From contig JAGMCJ010000073.1 in NCBI GenBank assembly GCA_023129265.1, positions 1 to 10,057 of the forward strand: DNA of 10,057 nt, read 5' to 3'. Positions 6,126 through 10,057 of this stretch are shown piece after piece. Numbering within the stretch: position 1 is the stretch's first letter; each line of letters begins with the position of its first letter. The translations under genes and the position numbers were made by a program. The DNA comes from Thermoplasmata archaeon. GTDB taxonomy: Archaea; Thermoplasmatota; Thermoplasmata; RBG-16-68-12; JAGMCJ01. The notes under the pieces were generated by a model that saw only the letters and a program-made list of their open reading frames with translations, was not told the DNA's origin and searched no databases.

Positions 6126-6362
6126 CTAGCGAGTGAGGTATTCCCTTCGGATATCTTTGATCTCGTTTATCGACTTCTCTGCCTCTTGGATTTTCTTGAG
6201 CTTCGCGGTCACGAGGTCGACCCTCTCATAGATGAGGTCTCTTATGGCGACCCGTATGGCCTCCGACTTCGATGGGAAGTCATCGGCATCCACCAGGAAC
6301 TCCAGTGAATCCACGAACCGTCTGGGGATTCTGATGGTGACCTTCTCTGTATCCTTTTTCAC
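6126..6362 (-). CDS. Ribbon-helix-helix (CopG/Arc-type) transcriptional regulator
   Basis: The 78-residue product begins MKKDTEKVTIRIPRRFVDSL, where KVTIRIP is the DNA-contacting beta strand. The segment FVDSLEFLVDADDFPSKSEAIRVAIRDLI gives helix 1, the turn with the usual S-x-S-E-A helix-cap pattern, and helix 2. Members dimerise and insert the paired strands into the major groove, mostly as repressors. The C-terminal third (about 46-78) is a charged helix and may add oligomerisation or ligand functions; no metal-binding or toxin-partner motif is apparent. The start is a GTG at 6362 with a good GGGAGAT site at 6366-6372. The gene is divergent from the class V aminotransferase across a 167-base gap and may regulate it or itself. 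No adjacent toxin gene is present, so an antitoxin role is not favoured. Confidence 0.85.
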   Translation of the reverse strand: MKKDTEKVTIRIPRRFVDSLEFLVDADDFPSKSEAIRVAIRDLIYERVDLVTAKLKKIQEAEKSINEIKDIRREYLTR

Positions 6363-6365
6363 AGT

Positions 6366-6372
6366 ATCTCCC
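6366..6372 (-). promoter_or_regulatory. Shine-Dalgarno site deciding the GTG start of the regulator
   Basis: GGGAGAT on the minus strand places GGAG five bases from the GTG at 6362. This supports the non-ATG start and implies that this mRNA, unlike its neighbours, has a leader. Confidence 0.6.
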
Positions 6373-6427
6373 TGATCCGCTGAGATGCCTACTTGACCTT
6401 CTTTGACTTACGGTTGTCCGACACTGC

Positions 6428-6435
6428 ATTATATC
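6428..6435 (-). promoter_or_regulatory. Candidate TATA box of the regulator gene
   Basis: The minus strand reads GATATAAT. Transcription would start near 6404, giving a leader of about 40 bases that carries the Shine-Dalgarno site. A second AT-rich element, with TTTAAATA on the minus strand, lies at about 6441-6448 and is the alternative. Between the proposed start and the gene, TTGAC occurs twice on the plus strand (6393-6397, 6403-6407), exactly ten bases apart. Confidence 0.4.
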
Positions 6436-6497
6436 GGCACTATTTAAACATATTCAATCCAGAGTTCGATGGACATGAGAATGGAGGACTGCGATTG

Positions 6498-6505
6498 TTT
6501 TATAT
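6498..6505 (+). promoter_or_regulatory. TATA box of the aminotransferase gene
   Basis: TTTTATAT is centred about 28 bases before the ATG at 6530. No Shine-Dalgarno site is present, so a leaderless mRNA is expected. Confidence 0.7.
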
Positions 6506-6511
6506 CGTGAA

Positions 6512-6521
6512 TGGATATCCA
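6512..6521. promoter_or_regulatory. Perfect 10-base palindrome between TATA box and start codon
   Basis: TGGATATCCA sits 8-18 bases before the ATG, where a bound repressor would block polymerase. It is a candidate operator, possibly for the divergent ribbon-helix-helix protein, but no second copy was noticed. Confidence 0.3.
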
Positions 6522-6529
6522 CTAGCCGC

Positions 6530-7660
6530 ATGACCCCGAAAGACACCATTTTTATGCTTGCTGGCCCCGTCAAGATGCATCCAAGAGTACTTCAGGCGAT
6601 GACGGCTCCCTACGTTGCACATAGAGGAGCAGGGTTCACGGAAGTAATAGGAGAGATCAGGGATCTGAGCAAGTACTTGTTCCAGACCGACAAGCACGTC
6701 TGTGTCCTCTCGGGTTCGGGAACGGCAGGACTGGACGCTGCCATCAGCAACCTCTTCCGGAAGGAGGACAGAATCCTGAACCTCGCGAATGGGAAGTTCG
6801 GAGAGAGATTCCACGAGATCAGCGAAGTGTACGCAGGTTCCTCCCTTGTTGAGTCGGACTGGGGCAAGCCGTTCGACCTGGAGGAGGTCGAGAAGGCCTT
6901 GGAGGATGGGGATTTCAAGGCGGTCACGATCTGCCACAACGAGACCTCGACTGGGATGACCAACCAGCTCGAGGAGGTCGCCGGAATCGCCCGGGACCAC
7001 GGAGCACTGGTCGTCGCGGACGCCATCACATCGGCCGGTGGCCTGCCGTTCAAACCGGACGAGTGGGGAGTGGACCTTGCGATTGTGGGCTCCCAGAAGG
7101 CGCTTGCAGCTCCGGCGGGCCTCGCGATATTATATCTTTCGGAAAGGGCCTACGAGAACCTCCACGAGGATGCGCCGTACTACCTCAATCTCAAGAAGCA
7201 CGTGGACAAGATCGAGCAGAAGAGCCAGACGCCGTGGACTCCAGCGATTCCTCTCTTCTTGGCCCTTCGGGAATCTCTTGCATTGATTAAGGAGGAGGGC
7301 CTGGAGAACAGACTGTCGAGGATTCGGAGGATGGCCGAGGCGGCGAGGGCCGCTGTCGGCTCGCTCGGCTTGGAACTCTTCCCGGATCCGGCATTTGCCT
7401 CCGACACTGTCACGGCGATCAGATACCCGCCGGGAATCGATGATATGGACTTCCGAAACACGCTGAGAGAGAAGTATGGTGTCGTTGTCGCGGGCGCACA
7501 GGCGCACATCAAGGGCAAGGTCTTCAGAATCGGTACGATGGGCTTCTGCACGATGACCGACCTGCTTTGCACGTTCAGCGCGGTCGAGAGCCTGCTGAGA
7601 GACATGGGTGTAGACATCAGGAAGGGCAGCGGCACGGAGGTCTTCGCCGACTATATCTAG
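6530..7660 (+). CDS. Class V pyridoxal-phosphate aminotransferase (alanine/serine-glyoxylate or pyruvate type)
   Basis: The 376-residue protein is full length for the AGXT/serine-pyruvate branch of fold-type I aminotransferases. It begins with the typical FMLAGPVKMHPRVLQAM and continues with HRGAGFTEVI and the cofactor-phosphate region SGSGTAGLDAAISN. The ring-nitrogen aspartate is D164 in VVADAITSAGG. The Schiff-base lysine is K190 in GSQKALAAPAGLA. The C-terminal domain ends with VAGAQAHIKGKVFRIGTMG. It should move an amino group between a small amino acid (alanine, serine or aspartate) and glyoxylate, pyruvate or another oxo acid in the cytoplasm; the exact pair cannot be read from sequence. 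The ATG at 6530 follows a well-spaced TATA box. The gene is divergent from a ribbon-helix-helix regulator. Its TAG stop overlaps the kae1 stop in a shared CTAG (7657-7660). Confidence 0.92.
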   Translation: MTPKDTIFMLAGPVKMHPRVLQAMTAPYVAHRGAGFTEVIGEIRDLSKYLFQTDKHVCVLSGSGTAGLDAAISNLFRKEDRILNLANGKFGERFHEISEVYAGSSLVESDWGKPFDLEEVEKALEDGDFKAVTICHNETSTGMTNQLEEVAGIARDHGALVVADAITSAGGLPFKPDEWGVDLAIVGSQKALAAPAGLAILYLSERAYENLHEDAPYYLNLKKHVDKIEQKSQTPWTPAIPLFLALRESLALIKEEGLENRLSRIRRMAEAARAAVGSLGLELFPDPAFASDTVTAIRYPPGIDDMDFRNTLREKYGVVVAGAQAHIKGKVFRIGTMGFCTMTDLLCTFSAVESLLRDMGVDIRKGSGTEVFADYI

Positions 7661-8637
7661 AGCCAATACACGTCGACATCGTCGGTCCTGAACCTTTGCT
7701 TCACGACGGTCTCGGGGATGCTCATTCTCATGCCAGACTCGTGCATCAGGAATCCCGTCCAGGCTATCATGGCACCGTTGTCCACGCACAGCTCACCGTC
7801 GGGAACGAACATCTCGGCGCCTCTGTCGCCCGCCATCTTCGAGACCATTGACTGAAGTCGCTTGTTCTGCGCGACCCCACCGCCAAGAAGAATCTCGTCC
7901 TTGTCGACGTGAGCCATGGCGCGTTCCGAGACCTCCGTGAGCATGGAGAAGGCCGTCTCCTGTAGGGAATAGCAGAGGTCGTTGTCCCCCGCTCCTGAGG
8001 ATCGCAGCTGGAGCGCGGCCGTGAGCATGCCTGAGAACGCGACGTCCATCCCCATTACGGAATAGGGAAGGTCCAGGAGGTCGTTGCCAGGCTGAGCAAG
8101 CTCCTCCACCTTCGGACCGCAAGGGAATTTCAGTCCAATCTCACGACCGAACTTGTCAAGCAGGTTCCCGATGCCTATGTCCAGGGTCTCACCGAAGACC
8201 CGATACCGCTTGTTGGAGAACGCGATGACTTGGGTGTTCCCGCCAGACACGTAGAGCAGGACGGGGTCCGTGCATCCAGTCGTCTTTCGTCCTATTTCGA
8301 GATGAGCGACGCAGTGATTGACGCCGATGATTGGAATGCCAAGAGAGACGGACAGAGCCCTCGCGGCCGTGGCGACCGTTCTGAGGCAAGGACCGAGGCC
8401 AGGTCCCTGGGAGAATGTCACAAGGTCCAGGTCTCTGAAATCCACTGAGGCGGCTTCGAGAGCGTTTCGAATGAGGGGCACGACGTTCTCGGCGTGGAAG
8501 TTGGCGGCCTCCCTCGGGTGGATCCCGCCCTTCGCGGGAGAGTAGACCGCGAACTCGTTCGCCAGGATGTTGCAGGATTCATCGACGAGTCCGATGCCGA
8601 CCGTGTGGGCGGTCCCTTCTATCCCGATAGCAAGCAC
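7657..8637 (-). CDS. kae1: Kae1, tRNA N6-threonylcarbamoyladenosine synthase (KEOPS catalytic subunit)
   Basis: The 326-residue protein is an ASKHA-fold enzyme. It transfers threonylcarbamoyl from threonylcarbamoyl-AMP to A37 of ANN-decoding tRNAs, within the KEOPS complex (with Bud32, Cgi121 and Pcc1). The archaeal signature GIEGTAHTVGIG opens the protein, the metal ligands H108 and H112 lie in NHCVAHLEIG, and a third likely ligand is D286 in LCVDNGAMIAW. LLYVSGGNTQV and LGGGVAQN are nucleotide-binding loops. The frame is open to an ATG at 8724, but family members begin at the equivalent of the GTG at 8637 (VLAIGIEGT). A TATA box 27 bases upstream (8661-8667) supports a leaderless start there; the extra 29 residues would be low-complexity and unconserved. 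No Bud32 kinase is fused, unlike in some archaea, and none is nearby. Confidence 0.95.
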   Translation of the reverse strand: MLAIGIEGTAHTVGIGLVDESCNILANEFAVYSPAKGGIHPREAANFHAENVVPLIRNALEAASVDFRDLDLVTFSQGPGLGPCLRTVATAARALSVSLGIPIIGVNHCVAHLEIGRKTTGCTDPVLLYVSGGNTQVIAFSNKRYRVFGETLDIGIGNLLDKFGREIGLKFPCGPKVEELAQPGNDLLDLPYSVMGMDVAFSGMLTAALQLRSSGAGDNDLCYSLQETAFSMLTEVSERAMAHVDKDEILLGGGVAQNKRLQSMVSKMAGDRGAEMFVPDGELCVDNGAMIAWTGFLMHESGMRMSIPETVVKQRFRTDDVDVYWL

Positions 8638-8660
8638 GGATTCCGAATGCTCCGAGCTTG

Positions 8661-8667
8661 TATAAAG
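8661..8667 (-). promoter_or_regulatory. TATA box of kae1
   Basis: The minus strand reads CTTTATA, centred 27 bases before the GTG at 8637. It lies inside the longer open frame, which argues that the frame's upstream part is not translated. Confidence 0.7.
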
Positions 8668-8742
8668 CGTTTCTTGGGGAAGCGCTGGCCCAGGGCGCGT
8701 CCCAGACATTCCCCTGACAGCCACAAAAGAAGTTTAAAGTAG

Positions 8743-8749
8743 TATAAGA
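8743..8749 (+). promoter_or_regulatory. Candidate TATA box of the subtilisin-like protease gene
   Basis: TATAAGA would place transcription near 8772, about ten bases before the ATG at 8782. An alternative AT-rich element (TGATATA, 8757-8763) is too close for a leader. A short palindrome, GGGGCCCC (8772-8779), covers the predicted start site. The 144-base gap between kae1 and this gene is thus a divergent promoter region. Confidence 0.4.
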
Positions 8750-8781
8750 GAAATCTGATATAGCGCCAATGGGGGCCCCAA

Positions 8782-10057
8782 ATGTCACACACTAAACTCA
8801 TAATAATCATAGCCCTGCTCTTGACTGCATCCGCATTCCCAGTCGTTCTCGGAACCCGCGCGAATCCACAGCATGAGAATCGAACGTCCGAGGTTGCCTC
8901 TAGGATCCAGCTTGACTACAATCAGGAGGAAATCTACGCGGACCAAATCATTGTGGATTTCACTGCAGACTTCGACTTCTCCACGACTCAGGAGTTCGCA
9001 GAGAGGAATGGACTGCACGTTCTTCGACTCTATCCCGCCATTGGAGAGGCGGTCTTCAAGACGCTCGGGCCTGACCTGGACTCGGTGATGTTCCGAGTCG
9101 CCCAGGACCCGTCAGTGACATTCGTCTCGCCTAACGGTTTCTTTAGGATGAGCTACACCCCGAACGATCCGCAATGGACGAACCAATGGGGTCCCAAGAA
9201 GATACAAGCTCAGGACGCCTGGAATCTCACAAAGGGCAACAGCTCCGTCATCGTTGCGATTCTCGACACGGGCGTCGACTACGCACACGAGGACCTGTCA
9301 GGAAATATGTGGAAGAACCCCAGCGAGGATGGCGGCACGCCGGGCGTTGATGATGACGGCAACGGCTACATCGATGACCTGTATGGCTGGAACTTTTTCA
9401 ACGACACGAAGTACGTCATGGATAACAACGACAGGGACACCAATGACAATCCGGTGCCAATCTACCATGGAACACATGTCTCAGGAATCGTAGCTGCAGT
9501 GATGAACAACTCAAAGGGAATAGCTGGTCTGGCGCAAGTGAAGATAATGGCCGTGAAGGTTCTGGCCAGGAACGGAACGGGAGACTGGTCTTGGCTGTCA
9601 TCCGGGATCAAGTACGCATATGAGAACGGTGCTGACATCATCTCGATGAGCCTTGGCGGCTCGTGGGCCCCCAACAGCGTGAAGACACAAGCACAGAACG
9701 CCTGGGACAATGGTACGCTCCTTGTGGGGGCTTCTGGAAACGACGGAACGAACGGAGTACACTATCCGGCCATATACGATAGTGTCATAGCTGTCGGAGC
9801 GACCAACTCTGCTGACAGTAGGGCGGGCTTCTCCAACTATGGGAACGAGCTTGAACTCACTGCTCCTGGGGTGACCATACTTTCCTGCAGAAGAACGACC
9901 CCGTACTATCAGTACATGCAGGGAACGTCGCAGGCAACACCACATGTCTCGGGCGTCGCCGCGCTCATGTTCTCCAGATATCCGTCCTACACGAACATGC
10001 AGGCACGACTCATTCTCAACAACACTTCCGTCGACCTGGGCGATGCGGGATGGGACA
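8782..10057 (+). CDS. Secreted subtilisin-like serine protease (S8), 5' part
   Basis: The frame is open from the ATG at 8782 through the window edge, giving 425 residues with no stop. Residues 1-27 look like a signal peptide (TKLIIIIALLLTASA core). Residues about 52-122 resemble an inhibitor-I9 propeptide that folds the enzyme and is then removed. The catalytic domain follows with the full triad: D162 in AILDTGVDY, H232 in HGTHVSG and S383 in GTSQATPHVSG. The oxyanion Asn is N320 in GASGND. A DDDGNGYIDD loop (about 190-199) is a likely calcium site seen in related thermostable subtilases. The serine motif has Q where M is usual (GTSMATP), a tolerated variation. It would degrade proteins outside the cell. 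Such archaeal enzymes often carry C-terminal beta domains, which would lie beyond the window. Confidence 0.95.
   Translation, partial: MSHTKLIIIIALLLTASAFPVVLGTRANPQHENRTSEVASRIQLDYNQEEIYADQIIVDFTADFDFSTTQEFAERNGLHVLRLYPAIGEAVFKTLGPDLDSVMFRVAQDPSVTFVSPNGFFRMSYTPNDPQWTNQWGPKKIQAQDAWNLTKGNSSVIVAILDTGVDYAHEDLSGNMWKNPSEDGGTPGVDDDGNGYIDDLYGWNFFNDTKYVMDNNDRDTNDNPVPIYHGTHVSGIVAAVMNNSKGIAGLAQVKIMAVKVLARNGTGDWSWLSSGIKYAYENGADIISMSLGGSWAPNSVKTQAQNAWDNGTLLVGASGNDGTNGVHYPAIYDSVIAVGATNSADSRAGFSNYGNELELTAPGVTILSCRRTTPYYQYMQGTSQATPHVSGVAALMFSRYPSYTNMQARLILNNTSVDLGDAGWD

Noticed and set aside
6126..6362. Regulator as the antitoxin of a toxin-antitoxin pair
   Set aside because: No small toxin-like gene lies next to it; downstream is a terminator and a non-coding gap.
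7130..7789. A 219-residue minus-strand frame spanning the aminotransferase end and the kae1 start-distal end
   Set aside because: It overlaps two firmly identified genes on both strands and its product shows no family features.
8638..8724. N-terminal extension of Kae1 from the ATG at 8724
   Set aside because: It is not conserved in the family and contains the TATA box that fits the internal GTG.

Overview
The window looks like a chromosomal segment of an archaeon, most likely a euryarchaeon of the Thermoplasmata type, of moderately high G+C. Four things point that way. The sugar-phosphate genes are archaeal forms (a class V fructose-1,6-bisphosphate aldolase/phosphatase and a short 222-residue triosephosphate isomerase). 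The t6A enzyme is Kae1, with the archaeal N-terminal GIEGTAHT signature. Several genes begin at or next to the expected transcription start, 26-28 bases downstream of a TATA-like box and without a Shine-Dalgarno site, as in leaderless archaeal mRNAs. Secreted proteins with lamin-tail, PKD and subtilisin domains are also common in such genomes. The lineage is an inference; no rRNA gene is present.

Layout. Positions 1-1279 (+): the 3' part of the aldolase/phosphatase gene overlaps tpiA by ATGA, giving a two-step gluconeogenic operon. Positions 1393-4005 (+): a large cell-surface protein with a signal peptide, two lamin-tail domains, two phospholipase-D-type HKD domains, a PKD domain and a C-terminal membrane anchor. 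Positions 4027-5019 (+): a Cas4-like PD-(D/E)XK nuclease with the four iron-sulfur cysteines, carrying a four-helix membrane block inserted after its first motif. The block is itself a tandem duplication. Positions 5016-5827 (-): an operon of two small membrane or secreted proteins, convergent with the nuclease. Positions 5828-6125: a non-coding stretch with two oligo-T terminator-like tracts on the minus strand. Positions 6126-6362 (-): a ribbon-helix-helix regulator, divergent from a class V aminotransferase at 6530-7660 (+). Positions 7657-8637 (-): kae1. Positions 8782-10057 (+): the start of a secreted subtilisin-like protease, cut by the window edge.

The strongest candidate for something undescribed is the membrane-embedded Cas4-like nuclease next to a surface-anchored, probably hydrolytic LTD-PLD protein. 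No CRISPR array and no other cas gene is visible. The pair could process DNA at or across the membrane (uptake, scavenging or defence), but that is a hypothesis from domains and adjacency only. A second pattern is structural: both convergent gene pairs (5016-5019 and 7657-7660) end in one shared palindromic CTAG that supplies the TAG stop for both strands.
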